Part shown: positions 26,289 to 35,090 of the stretch, in pieces
Numbering within the stretch: position 1 is the stretch's first letter
Layout: every line of letters begins with the position of its first letter
Origin: Bacteroidota bacterium
Lineage (GTDB): Bacteria > Bacteroidota > Bacteroidia > Chitinophagales > Chitinophagaceae
Length of the DNA stretch: 35,197 nt
NCBI GenBank assembly: GCA_018268075.1
Contig: JAFDXH010000205.1
Location: 1 to 35,197 of the forward strand
Reading direction: 5' to 3'
Made by a program: the position numbers and the translations under genes
The notes under the pieces: model-generated
What the model was told of the DNA's origin: nothing
Databases searched by the model: none
Seen by the model: the letters and a program-made list of their open reading frames with translations, nothing else

Positions 26289-27395
26289 CTAATCTAATTT
26301 TTTAAACTTCAATTGAGTTTTGCCTTTTCCTAAAAAAAGATTCAAGCCCTCAATTTTGTAATCAAGTGTGGCACGCGACAAAGTCTTTAAAAAACGGTCT
26401 TCTACTTTTTGATTTTGGCAAGAACGCATGGTGGTGGCCATTTCATCAAATGAAATCGTTTTATCTGTGAATAAAATATTTCCAGTAAACCTATTGCACC
26501 CTGCAAAACCATATACTTTTTTGGTTGTCAATTGCAGATCTAAAGTAGGCATTCCACCTCTTAATTCATTCATCGTTAGGGGCACTCCCCCAATACTGGT
26601 TAACCCCCAAATATCGTTCAACCGATAATTACCGATATAATTGCCACAACCATTATAGGTAGCTACACTGGCATCAGTAGCCTTTTTAATCCTGATAGAA
26701 ACCTGATAATCGCTCACCTGCCCCGACATACTGTTGACACATTTTTGTTTTGAAATTTGTACCGCTAATTCGCCATTAGCTGTAACAGACCTATACCTCG
26801 TAATATTAGCGTCGGCAGCATTTTCGCCTTTCACAAAAGGAGCCGTAAATTCAAACCCTTCCGGTGTTTTAAAAACCATTGATGAATCAACAATAATTTC
26901 CAAAGACCAGAAAGGCTCATTGCCGGTAGCTACAAAATTGATTCCTCGTGCAGATAGCGCTATCCAATTATTTTCTTCTTCGTTTTTTTTGGGATAAAGT
27001 GTATAGTTATCAGCAAGGTTTCCCTTAATAATTTTTCCATCCTGATCCAGCATTCGAAGTTTTTTATCTTCTATCAGAAATTGCATTTTAGAATTAGAAC
27101 TACTGGATAGTACCAACTTCCCCTGTGGCGAAATACTCCAACTGCCCTCTTCTGAAAATGGATTTACATTTTTGCCTTCGTAAGTCATTTTTTCATGGTA
27201 CGATTGATTATTTCTTAAAGTCAATTCGTATTGAATGCCGCTGCAATCCGCGCAGGGAAGTACTCCCGCCCATTGAGTAGCATTTATCAAATTCATTAAT
27301 GAGTCCACATTTGCATGGGCTTCTTTTGCTACAACTACTTGTTTTGAAGGCGTACATGCAAACAATAAAAGGGCAATGGATAAATATTTAAACAT
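26289..27395 (-). CDS. Three-domain lipoprotein: NlpE-like, COG3650-like and META
   Basis: A 368-residue lipoprotein (signal ending LLFAC, Cys14). Domain 1, about 38-140, is NlpE N-terminal-like with the CxxC pair Cys48/Cys51 in LPCADCSGIQYELTL. Domain 2, about 150-255, matches the COG3650 pattern: ATGNEPFWSLEI, a cysteine before NSMSG, and a closing YNGCGNYIG. Domain 3, about 258-365, is a META/HslJ domain (LTSIGGVPLT, FAGCNRFTGN, MATTMRSCQNQ). In E. coli, NlpE and HslJ relate to envelope stress sensing and novobiocin resistance. Here the three are fused, so a periplasm-facing envelope sensor is plausible, but that is inference. It has no clear -7 box. Confidence 0.85.
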   Translation of the reverse strand: MFKYLSIALLLFACTPSKQVVVAKEAHANVDSLMNLINATQWAGVLPCADCSGIQYELTLRNNQSYHEKMTYEGKNVNPFSEEGSWSISPQGKLVLSSSSNSKMQFLIEDKKLRMLDQDGKIIKGNLADNYTLYPKKNEEENNWIALSARGINFVATGNEPFWSLEIIVDSSMVFKTPEGFEFTAPFVKGENAADANITRYRSVTANGELAVQISKQKCVNSMSGQVSDYQVSIRIKKATDASVATYNGCGNYIGNYRLNDIWGLTSIGGVPLTMNELRGGMPTLDLQLTTKKVYGFAGCNRFTGNILFTDKTISFDEMATTMRSCQNQKVEDRFLKTLSRATLDYKIEGLNLFLGKGKTQLKFKKLD

Positions 27396-27485
27396 AACTA
27401 CAATTTAATAAAAAGAAATTCTTAGCTGCATTCAGATTTAAGTTTAAACAAAAAAGTTGCCACCTTTTTTCTGAAGTGTTGCATT

Positions 27486-28103
27486 TTACTTTTTACTTAA
27501 CATTAATTTTCCAATCCCTATTAGCAAGGCAGCAAGAAGAATAAAAAATAAGAGCAGGAAACTACTGTTCATTAATACCTTTTGTATTCCAAGATGGGCT
27601 ACATCTACAAATGGATATGGATAAAAGCCTGATATTTTTCCTCTTAGTAAAATATAGCCTAGATATGCCAAGGGGTATAGCAGCCACGGAAAAATTGAAG
27701 CCCATTTTAGCCGTCCAAAATCCTGATACAAGCACCAAAAGACCAATACTACTGCGGGTATCAGGGTGTGTAATAATTCATCTACTACTTTTTGTAGCCC
27801 TTCAGGTTGCCATAGAGGCCTCAATACTACCTGATAAACAATACATACAATTAAGATATAAACAGTGAGGGCAGTTAGTTCGTTATTTCGCATTAATGAG
27901 AATGTAGGCTTGTACTTTTTTTGCAATAATAATTTTGAAAAATAGATTACTACCATCAAATTAGTAAGGATCGTAAAAAAACTAAAAAAGCGGATAATTG
28001 TTTCGGGCAAAGGCGTTGCTCTATTTTCTATCATTAAAATAAATTGAGAAACCAATGCAAACCAACCCGCCAAAACCAGGATTATGACAAGAATTTTTTT
28101 CAC
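27486..28103 (-). CDS. Pr6Pr family membrane protein
   Basis: A 205-residue integral membrane protein with six hydrophobic segments, matching the Pr6Pr pattern (GWFALVSQFILM, then IRFFSFFTILTNLMVVIYF, later LHTLIPAVVLVFWCLYQD and FPWLLYPLAYLGYI with FYPYPFVD). The family has conserved polar residues in the membrane (His in LHTLIP, Tyr/Pro in YPYPF) but no assigned biochemical role that I know of. It starts 12 bases after the stop of the secreted protein upstream, so the two form an operon. It might be an uncharacterised enzyme or channel. Confidence 0.8.
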   Translation of the reverse strand: MKKILVIILVLAGWFALVSQFILMIENRATPLPETIIRFFSFFTILTNLMVVIYFSKLLLQKKYKPTFSLMRNNELTALTVYILIVCIVYQVVLRPLWQPEGLQKVVDELLHTLIPAVVLVFWCLYQDFGRLKWASIFPWLLYPLAYLGYILLRGKISGFYPYPFVDVAHLGIQKVLMNSSFLLLFFILLAALLIGIGKLMLSKK

Positions 28104-28115
28104 TGATAAAAATAT

Positions 28116-28715
28116 TTAGATTGAGGTAATAATGAGATAGTCTGCTATGGACCATTTCCCATTTTTCTTTTGGTAAAAATATATTGTATCCCAGCCTTCA
28201 CCAGAGGCAGACTGGCCACGAAGAAACATAATATATTGATGATCTTTTGAAAAAAATGGAATGCTTCCATAATTGAATAGGCGTTCATTGAGTTTTACCC
28301 TATTCCATACACTGATCCATTGTGCTGCTTTAGATCGCATGGCAGCAGGCAATTGCGGCAAAATATTTTTGGATGACAAATGTTCTTTTATACTATTTAC
28401 AAGAATGAAATGCGTAACATAAGATTGCTTCCAAATAAAGTTTCGCGAAGCAGAATCCAAGTTATTTAGTTGATCTAAAAATTCAATTTTAATAGCCTCC
28501 GGTATATGATCAAATTTTTTGTCTTTGATTTTTTGAATGGTGCTGCTATCTATTGTTGCAGGCCGATTCAGGTAAAATATACCCCACGATGATTTCCCAA
28601 ACGGGGTGGGCGGCAATTCATTATTGATAAAGTTGTAAAACTTTTCTGGTACCTGTGCATAACCAAAGCATATAAAGAAAACAAGAATGAAGAATAACAA
28701 ATATTGTTTAATCAT
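28116..28715 (-). CDS. Small secreted protein of unknown function
   Basis: A 199-residue protein with a signal peptide ending FGYAQ. The mature protein is mixed alpha/beta. A central helical stretch of about 60-130 (IEFLDQLNNLDSASR) is followed by a beta-rich end with IPFFSKDHQYIMFLRG and KKNGKWSIADYLI, a pattern common in Bacteroidota periplasmic proteins. No catalytic motif is evident. It is 12 bases before the Pr6Pr gene and 56 bases after gcvP, so it could be read through from gcvP. Confidence 0.75.
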   Translation of the reverse strand: MIKQYLLFFILVFFICFGYAQVPEKFYNFINNELPPTPFGKSSWGIFYLNRPATIDSSTIQKIKDKKFDHIPEAIKIEFLDQLNNLDSASRNFIWKQSYVTHFILVNSIKEHLSSKNILPQLPAAMRSKAAQWISVWNRVKLNERLFNYGSIPFFSKDHQYIMFLRGQSASGEGWDTIYFYQKKNGKWSIADYLIITSI

Positions 28716-28771
28716 TGAATCTTTTGAATTCAGATATAATATAAATTGTTATGAATGTCCAACCTGCTGTA

Positions 28772-31636
28772 TCATGCTTCCAAATAGCTTTCTATTGGTT
28801 CACATGTACAAACCAAGTTTCGGTCGCCATAGGTATTGTTTACTCTGCTTACCGCAGGCCAGAATTTATTTTCAATTAAATAAGGTAAGGGAAATGCAGC
28901 ATCACTCCTTGAATAGGAATGGCTCCAAGCATCAGCAGTGATTACTGCAAGTGTATGTGGTGCATTTTTTAATACATTATCTTTTTTGTCTGCATTGCCA
29001 TTTTCAACATTTTTTATCTCTTGAAATATTTTATTCAGCGCTTCGCAAAATCTATCGAGCTCTTCTTTATTTTCGCTTTCGGTAGGCTCTATCATAATAG
29101 TGCCGGCCACCGGAAAACTTAGTGTAGGCGCATGAAAACCATAATCCATTAATCTTTTAGCTATATCCTCTGCCTCTATTCCTGCACTTTTATATGGCCG
29201 TAGATCCACAATAAATTCGTGCGCACAAGTACCCCCTACTCCTGTGAAAAGAATTTTATAGTTCTCCTTCAATTTTGCCTTCATGTAGTTCGCATTTAAG
29301 ATGGCGTAGGCAGTTGCGTTGCGCAATCCTTTTTGCCCCAGCATTTTTATATAGGCGTAGCTGATGAGCAAAATACTCGCAGAGCCAAATCTTGCAGCAC
29401 TTACTGCACCATTATTATTACTTCCTGGTAAAAAAGGAGCTAATCTTTCATTTACACAAATAGGGCCCATACCCGGTCCGCCGCCGCCATGTGGTATTGC
29501 AAATGTTTTATGAAGGTTTAAATGGCACACATCTGCACCTATAAAACCTGGGGATGAATATCCCACTTGTGCATTCATGTTAGCCCCATCCATATATACC
29601 AAGCCGCCATTTTCATGCACGATATCGCAAATTTCTTTGATACCTTCTTCAAACACACCATGTGTGGATGGGTAGGTTACCATTAGCCCGGCAAGCGATT
29701 CTTTATTCTTTTGAGCCTGCATTCTAAGGTCTTCGATATCTATATTGCCTTGTTCATCACACTTGGTTACTACCACCTTCATGCCCGCCATTACTGCACT
29801 TGCCGGATTGGTACCATGGGCGCTTATCGGTATTAATATTACATTTCTGTGTGCTTCATTTTTACTTTCATGGTAGCGCATGATGGCAAGCAGCCCTGCA
29901 AATTCGCCTTGTGCACCACTATTGGGCTGAAGGCTGCATTTATAAAATCCGGTGATGGTGCTTAGCAAATTTTCAAGGTCATTAATAATATAATTGTACC
30001 CTGCCGTTTGTGCCTCTGGTGCAAATGGATGAATATTAGCAAACTCAGGCCAGCTAACCGGAATCAATTCAGTAGCAGCATTGAGTTTCATGGTACAAGA
30101 GCCTAAAGAAATCATAGAATGCACCAAGGAAAGGTCTTTGTTTTCAAGTCTTTTTAAATACCGCATCATCTCAGATTCGCTGTGGTATTTATTAAAAACA
30201 GGATGTAATAAATAGGCAGATGATCTTATTAAAACTTCAGGTATTGTAGTCGCCGTATGGTATTTTTTGTTGCTGCCATTAGGGTTGCCCTCAGTTTTCA
30301 ATTTACCAAATAGGGCTGCTATATCCTGTATATCTTGGCGGGTGGTAGTTTCATCTATAGAAATAGAAACGAGGCCGGCATTGGAATAAAAAAAGTTTAC
30401 ATTGGAAGCCTCTGCTATTTTCTTTACTTCGGGTATCGAATTTATTTTTAAAGTGATGGTATCAAAAAATGTATCATTGATTATTTCAATACCACTCATT
30501 GACAATTTATCAGCCAATTCGCATGTAAGAAAATGAATTCGTGAAGCGATATTTCTCAACCCTTCTGAACCATGATATACGGCATACATTGCAGCCATAT
30601 TAGCCAGCAATGCCTGAGCAGTACAAATATTAGAGGTGGCTTTTTCGCGGCGAATATGTTGCTCACGGGTTTGTAATGCCATTCGCAATGCGCGGTTGTC
30701 ATTGGCATCAATACTTACTCCTATAATACGGCCTGGAATATTTCTTTTAAATTCATCTTTTGTTGCGAAAAAAGCTGCATGAGGCCCTCCATATCCCATG
30801 GGTACCCCAAAACGTTGAGATGAACCAATGGCTACATCTGCACCTAATTCGCCAGGTGCCTTTAGGAGTGTAAGCGCTAATAAGTCTGTTGCCATTACTA
30901 CCATTACATTTACCTGATGTGCCTCTTGAACAAACGTATGATAATCTACTATGCTTCCCTCATTATTTGGATATTGCACTATTGCACCAAAAAATGAATC
31001 ATCAAGTTTTACTCTTTTGAAATCGCCAAACACCAGTTCAATCCCTACAGGCTTAGAACGCGTAATAAGAAGATCTTTTGTTTGTGCGAAAATTTTTTCA
31101 TCCACAAAAAATTTACCTGATGTAATATGATCAGTATTTTTATTTTTATGATTGAAAAGCATGGCCATAGCTTCAGCGGCGGCAGTTCCTTCATCCAGTA
31201 GGCTTGCATTAGCTATAGGCAATGCTGTAAGGTCGCTCACCATTGTTTGAAAATTCAGCAGGCTTTCTAATCTGCCCTGTGCTATTTCCGCCTGATAGGG
31301 CGTGTACTGTGTGTACCATCCCGGATTTTCAAACAGATTTCGCAATATAACCGAAGGTACAATAGTGCCATAGTACCCTTGACCTATATAAGACTTAAAA
31401 ACATTATTTTGTTTTGCTATTCCACTCAAAAATTTTAAATACTCGTATTCGCTCATGGCATTGCCTACAGGCGCTAAAGCATCTGCTTCAATACGGATCC
31501 CCTTGGGAATAGTTTTGTCCAGCAGTTCATCCATACTATCTATACCTATTGCTGCCAGCATTTCCTTGGTTTCAGCCTCATTGGGGCCAATATGCCTGGA
31601 AGCAAATTCATTTGATTCTTGTTCAAAAAAGTCCAT
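28772..31636 (-). CDS. gcvP: Glycine dehydrogenase (decarboxylating), P-protein
   Basis: PLP enzyme that decarboxylates glycine and passes the aminomethyl group to lipoylated GcvH in the glycine cleavage system. The single 954-residue chain joins the alpha-like and beta-like halves (separate GcvPA/GcvPB in many bacteria). The N-terminal motif [15 protein letters not shown] is followed by [17 protein letters not shown]. The PLP-binding lysine is Lys710 in [18 protein letters not shown]. The glycine-rich [12 protein letters not shown] lies near residue 800. The end, [19 protein letters not shown], is typical. gcvH and gcvT are not in the window. A perfect -7 box, TAACTTTG, is upstream. Confidence 0.97.
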   Translation of the reverse strand: MDFFEQESNEFASRHIGPNEAETKEMLAAIGIDSMDELLDKTIPKGIRIEADALAPVGNAMSEYEYLKFLSGIAKQNNVFKSYIGQGYYGTIVPSVILRNLFENPGWYTQYTPYQAEIAQGRLESLLNFQTMVSDLTALPIANASLLDEGTAAAEAMAMLFNHKNKNTDHITSGKFFVDEKIFAQTKDLLITRSKPVGIELVFGDFKRVKLDDSFFGAIVQYPNNEGSIVDYHTFVQEAHQVNVMVVMATDLLALTLLKAPGELGADVAIGSSQRFGVPMGYGGPHAAFFATKDEFKRNIPGRIIGVSIDANDNRALRMALQTREQHIRREKATSNICTAQALLANMAAMYAVYHGSEGLRNIASRIHFLTCELADKLSMSGIEIINDTFFDTITLKINSIPEVKKIAEASNVNFFYSNAGLVSISIDETTTRQDIQDIAALFGKLKTEGNPNGSNKKYHTATTIPEVLIRSSAYLLHPVFNKYHSESEMMRYLKRLENKDLSLVHSMISLGSCTMKLNAATELIPVSWPEFANIHPFAPEAQTAGYNYIINDLENLLSTITGFYKCSLQPNSGAQGEFAGLLAIMRYHESKNEAHRNVILIPISAHGTNPASAVMAGMKVVVTKCDEQGNIDIEDLRMQAQKNKESLAGLMVTYPSTHGVFEEGIKEICDIVHENGGLVYMDGANMNAQVGYSSPGFIGADVCHLNLHKTFAIPHGGGGPGMGPICVNERLAPFLPGSNNNGAVSAARFGSASILLISYAYIKMLGQKGLRNATAYAILNANYMKAKLKENYKILFTGVGGTCAHEFIVDLRPYKSAGIEAEDIAKRLMDYGFHAPTLSFPVAGTIMIEPTESENKEELDRFCEALNKIFQEIKNVENGNADKKDNVLKNAPHTLAVITADAWSHSYSRSDAAFPLPYLIENKFWPAVSRVNNTYGDRNLVCTCEPIESYLEA

Positions 31637-31676
31637 TTTATAGAGAATTTATATGTTCATTTACGAAAATCAGGCG

Positions 31677-31684
31677 CAAAGTTA
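31677..31684 (-). promoter_or_regulatory. -7 box of gcvP
   Basis: TAACTTTG on the minus strand, followed by CGCC, is a perfect TAnnTTTG match 40 bases before the gcvP ATG. It sits back to back with the promoter of the divergent cysteine-cluster gene. Confidence 0.45.
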
Positions 31685-31719
31685 CAATTCAAATTTTACA
31701 TTTTTTATTGTTATCCCGT

Positions 31720-31752
31720 TTGAGAAATGAACTAATTTTATCCTCATTTTTG
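31720..31752 (+). promoter_or_regulatory. Candidate promoter for the cysteine-cluster gene
   Basis: TTG (31720-31722), a 22-base spacer and CATTTTTG (31745-31752, 7 of 8 to TAnnTTTG) precede the ATG at 31770. Confidence 0.35.
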
Positions 31753-31769
31753 ATTTTTTTCATTTTGAT

Positions 31770-32258
31770 ATGTCCATAGAAAATAATGATCCATTATTAA
31801 AGAATTGGGAGGCCAAATCAGCATCCAATCAGAAAAAATACAAACATTTTCTTACCAGGACTGATAAGAATAAAATACTTAAGAAACTACCGGAACTGAA
31901 TACAGAAGCCTTTGAGAAAATAGATTGCCTCAAATGTGCCAATTGTTGCCGAAATTTTTCGCCCCGTTTTAAAACCCCTGATATTAAAAGAATATCTAAG
32001 CATTTAAAAATGAAGGAAGGGGATTTTATTGAAACCTATTTACGCTTAGATGAGGATGGCGATTATGTAACGCAAGGCGCACCCTGTCCGTTTCTGGGAG
32101 AAGATAATTATTGTAATATTTACGAAAACAGGCCTTCCGATTGTCATAGGTTTCCTTATACTGATGAAGATGTTTTTGTAAAAAGGCCGGCTATCACACT
32201 AAAAAATTCCACCTTTTGCCCCATCGTATTTTATGTGCTGGAAAATCTGACCAAATGA
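31770..32258 (+). CDS. YkgJ family cysteine-cluster protein
   Basis: A 162-residue cytosolic protein with eight cysteines: CLKCANCC (Cys53, 56, 59, 60), then Cys106, Cys115, Cys125 and Cys150, the last three in NYCN, SDCHRFPY and TFCP. This is the YkgJ/CxxCxxCC family (Pfam PF03692), thought to bind metal or an Fe-S cluster. The exact role is unknown for most members. The N-terminal 50 residues are basic and helical (KKYKHFLTRTDKNK). It is divergent from gcvP and ends 76 bases before pepT. Confidence 0.88.
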   Translation: MSIENNDPLLKNWEAKSASNQKKYKHFLTRTDKNKILKKLPELNTEAFEKIDCLKCANCCRNFSPRFKTPDIKRISKHLKMKEGDFIETYLRLDEDGDYVTQGAPCPFLGEDNYCNIYENRPSDCHRFPYTDEDVFVKRPAITLKNSTFCPIVFYVLENLTK

Positions 32259-32283
32259 TTCGAAAACCATTTTATTAAAATAA

Positions 32284-32291
32284 TACCTTTG
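32284..32291 (+). promoter_or_regulatory. -7 box of pepT
   Basis: TACCTTTG is a perfect TAnnTTTG 43 bases before the ATG at 32335. TTC stands at the -33 position (32259-32261, spacer 22) in place of TTG. Confidence 0.4.
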
Positions 32292-32334
32292 ATCTTATTC
32301 AAAATTTTTTACGACAATTTTATTTCAATCAATT

Positions 32335-33588
32335 ATGCAGATCAACATCAATAATGATTCTATAGCTTCCCGGTTTATGCGATATGTGCAAATAGATACT
32401 CAAAGTGACCCACAAAGCGGCAAACATCCTTCTACAGAAAAACAAAAAGACCTTTCCGGGCTATTAGTTGCCGAACTAAAAGAAATGGGAATTGGAAATG
32501 CTGAAATGGATGCCTTCGGCTATGTGTATGCTACTATAGCTGCCAATTCTGATAAACAGCACCTTCCGGTTATTTGTTTTTGCAGCCATGTAGATACAGC
32601 ACCGGATTGTAGTGGAACTAATGTAAAGCCCCTCCTTCACAAAAAATATGATGGAAATGAAATAGTGCTACCCGATGATAGTACGCAAAAATTAAACACC
32701 GTTAATCATCCCTATTTAGAAAATCATATTGGTAGAGATGTCATTACAGCCAGCGGAAATACTTTGCTTGGTGCAGATGACAAAAGTGGCGTAGCTGCCA
32801 TTATGGAAGCCGCTGAATATTTATTAAGCCATCCGGAAATAAAGCATGGCGATATAAAAATATTGTTTACCCCTGATGAAGAAATTGGAGAAGGAACAGC
32901 AAAGCTTGACATGAAAAAATTAGGCGCCGATTTTGGCTATACATTAGATGGAGGTGAAGCTGGCAGCCTTGAAGATGAAACATTTAGCGCAGATAGTGCT
33001 ACTATAATTATTAATGGTGTGATTGCCCACCCCGGATATGCCAAAAATAAGTTGGTAAATGCAATAAAGGTGGCAGCAGAAATCTTGCATGCGCTGCCTG
33101 CCAATGAATGGTCGCCAGAAACAACAGAAAAGAAACAAGGATTTGTACATCCCACCCGCTTTGAAGGTATTGCAGAGAAGGCTACCCTTGAGTTTATTAT
33201 CCGCGATTTTGAAGATGAACTATTGGTAAGGCACGGCGAAAAATTAAAACAAATAGCGGCAACAATTGTGGATCAATATGCAGGTGCAACTATGCAGTTT
33301 ATTATAAAGGAGCAGTATCGGAATATGAAAAAAATATTAGATCAATACCCCCAGGTGGCTGCTTATGCCGCTGAAGCAATAAACCGCGCTGGCCTTGATG
33401 TATCTACCGAAAGTATTCGGGGTGGCACTGATGGTAGCAGGCTTAGCTATATGGGATTACCATGCCCCAATATTTTCACGGGTATGCAGGGCATTCATTC
33501 TAAGCAGGAATGGATTGGGGTAAATGATATGGCAAAGGCAGCAGAAACCATTGTTCACCTTTGTATGGTGTGGGAAGAGAAGTCTTGA
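32335..33588 (+). CDS. pepT: Peptidase T (tripeptidase)
   Basis: M20-family zinc aminotripeptidase that frees the N-terminal residue of tripeptides in the cytosol, 417 residues. Metal and catalytic residues are clear: His85 and Asp87 in SHVDTAPD, Asp148 in GADDKSG, Glu182-Glu183 in FTPDEEIGEG, Asp205 in TLDGGE, and the C-terminal His in GIHSKQEW. The dimerisation insert in the middle carries IIINGVIAHPGYAK. The GGTDGSRLSYMGLPCPN block near residue 370 is typical of PepT. Slightly longer than the usual 408-410 residues. No signal peptide. Confidence 0.96.
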   Translation: MQININNDSIASRFMRYVQIDTQSDPQSGKHPSTEKQKDLSGLLVAELKEMGIGNAEMDAFGYVYATIAANSDKQHLPVICFCSHVDTAPDCSGTNVKPLLHKKYDGNEIVLPDDSTQKLNTVNHPYLENHIGRDVITASGNTLLGADDKSGVAAIMEAAEYLLSHPEIKHGDIKILFTPDEEIGEGTAKLDMKKLGADFGYTLDGGEAGSLEDETFSADSATIIINGVIAHPGYAKNKLVNAIKVAAEILHALPANEWSPETTEKKQGFVHPTRFEGIAEKATLEFIIRDFEDELLVRHGEKLKQIAATIVDQYAGATMQFIIKEQYRNMKKILDQYPQVAAYAAEAINRAGLDVSTESIRGGTDGSRLSYMGLPCPNIFTGMQGIHSKQEWIGVNDMAKAAETIVHLCMVWEEKS

Positions 33589-33751
33589 TTGTGTCAAGAA
33601 TTTCAGAAGCGCAAGCTGATTTGTAGTTTTGTATCTGCAAACAAATAATTCTACATTCGGAATTGTTTTTTAGAAATAGCCCTTCTCTTGCTTTGAAAAT
33701 CTTGATTTAAATAAATATTCATGCAGATCCCAAGGTTGTAATATGGTATTA

Positions 33752-33759
33752 TAGATTTG
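33752..33759 (+). promoter_or_regulatory. -7 box of the cupin gene
   Basis: TAGATTTG is a perfect TAnnTTTG 27 bases before the ATG at 33787. A second match, TAGTTTTG, is at 33624-33631 but would leave a leader of about 150 bases. Confidence 0.4.
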
Positions 33760-33786
33760 TGATTAATTTTATAGAAAAAAAATACG

Positions 33787-34149
33787 ATGCCATATTTTAA
33801 ACAAGACAAGCCATTTAAGGTTCCTACTACGGATGGAAAATTAATAGAAGAACACTTTGGTAATGCTACTACCCAAAATGAAAATATCAGTATTGCACAC
33901 ATGGTGGCACCACCCGGATGGAGTGAACCCTTTCAAAATCCCGAGTTTGATGAGTACACCTTAGTGAGTCGTGGAAAAAAAATGTTTGAAGTAGATGGTG
34001 AAAAGATCATTGTACAATCCGGCGAAAGTATCCTTATAAAAAAGGGCAGCCGTGTACGTTACTCTAACCCTTTTGATCTGGAATGCGAATACTGGAGTGT
34101 ATGCATCCCTGCTTTTTCATTTGAGATGGTAAATAGGGAAAGTGATTAA
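33787..34149 (+). CDS. Cupin-domain protein
   Basis: A 120-residue single-domain cupin without a signal peptide. The first cupin motif region reads APPGWSEPFQNPEFDEYTLVSRGKKMFEVDGE and the second QSGESILIKKGSRVRYSNP. The metal-ligand histidines usually found in motif 1 are not evident: the positions read W and F, with only Glu available. Motif 2 likewise lacks a His. It may bind a small molecule without metal, or have lost catalysis. It stands alone with its own -7 box, after pepT by 198 bases. No specific substrate can be named. Confidence 0.82.
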   Translation: MPYFKQDKPFKVPTTDGKLIEEHFGNATTQNENISIAHMVAPPGWSEPFQNPEFDEYTLVSRGKKMFEVDGEKIIVQSGESILIKKGSRVRYSNPFDLECEYWSVCIPAFSFEMVNRESD

Positions 34150-34290
34150 AATATTGTCACTCATTTTATAAAAAATTGGCTGCCTTTATTCATGCAGGTT
34201 TGGGTAGGTAATTGCTTTTTTACCATTTAACATTTAAGTTAAATTTCTCATGACAAATTTTTTGTATGAATAAATAGAACAATTACTTTT

Positions 34291-34298
34291 TACATTTG
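34291..34298 (+). promoter_or_regulatory. -7 box of the TolQ/ExbB gene
   Basis: TACATTTG is a perfect TAnnTTTG match 18 bases before the ATG at 34317. It overlaps a TTG (34296) that could be read as an upstream start codon, which makes the ATG the better choice. Confidence 0.4.
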
Positions 34299-34316
34299 TT
34301 TCCAAACCCATTAAAA

Positions 34317-34994
34317 ATGCATTTATATTTTCTGCAAATTGACTCCAGTGCCATATCCCATGCTGCTGCTCCAAAAGTTCAAAACCTCTGGGAAGTGCTG
34401 GTGAGCGGTGGTGTAATTATGATACCGCTTGGTATATTATTTTTAGGGGCTCTCTATTTTTTCTTTGAAAGGTTAATTGCTATTAACCGCGCTTCTAAAT
34501 TGGATAATAATTTTATGCGCATCATTCGTGATCATATTGTTTCCGGAAACGTTACTGCCGCCAGAAGTTTTTCCAAAAACAATGATAATCCGGTAGCCCG
34601 AATAATAGATAAAGGAATACAAAGAATAGGTAAACCTATTGATGCTATTGAAAAAAGCATGGACAATGTAGGAGCACTGGAACTTTATAAATTGGAAAAA
34701 AACTTGAGTATCATTAGCATTGTAGCCCGCATTGCTCCTTTGTTTGGCTTCCTCGGTACCATCATTGGTATGTTAGCTCTCTTCAAAGGAATAGCAGCAA
34801 GTACAGAATACACTCCAAATACTATAGCAGATGGTATTTATATAAAAATGATTACATCTGCTACCGGCCTGATCATTGGTATATTAGCGTATATTGGTCA
34901 CAGTTATCTGGCTGCACAGATCAACAGAATTGAAAATAAAATGGAGATAGCCAGTGCCGAATTTGCAGACATCTTACAGGAGCCTACCAGATAA
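34317..34994 (+). CDS. MotA/TolQ/ExbB proton channel family protein
   Basis: A 225-residue inner-membrane proton channel subunit that, with an ExbD/TolR partner, uses the proton gradient to drive TonB-dependent uptake or the Tol-Pal system. It has three membrane segments: near 22-45 (VSGGVIMIPLGILFLGALYF), near 130-150 (ISIVARIAPLFGFLGTIIGM) and near 170-190 (ITSATGLIIGILAYIGHSYL). The GFLGTIIGM and TSATGLIIGI motifs are conserved in the family. The start is the ATG at 34317; a frame upstream to TTG 34296 would overlap the -7 box. The ExbD gene follows at 35091. Confidence 0.92.
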   Translation: MHLYFLQIDSSAISHAAAPKVQNLWEVLVSGGVIMIPLGILFLGALYFFFERLIAINRASKLDNNFMRIIRDHIVSGNVTAARSFSKNNDNPVARIIDKGIQRIGKPIDAIEKSMDNVGALELYKLEKNLSIISIVARIAPLFGFLGTIIGMLALFKGIAASTEYTPNTIADGIYIKMITSATGLIIGILAYIGHSYLAAQINRIENKMEIASAEFADILQEPTR

Positions 34995-35090
34995 AAAATG
35001 GTAGTGATTTAGAAAATTAGGTACAGATGAGTTATCTAAATAAAATGAATAGCGCATCAATCTGAAAATATAAATTTAAAAATATTAGCC

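Noticed and set aside
34226-34243. TTTAAC-ATTTAA-GTTAAA dyad before the proton channel gene
   Set aside because: Symmetric but almost pure A/T, so easily produced by chance in this background; no second copy seen.
34296-34316. TTG at 34296 as start of the proton channel gene
   Set aside because: It overlaps the TACATTTG -7 box; the ATG at 34317 fits a normal leader length.
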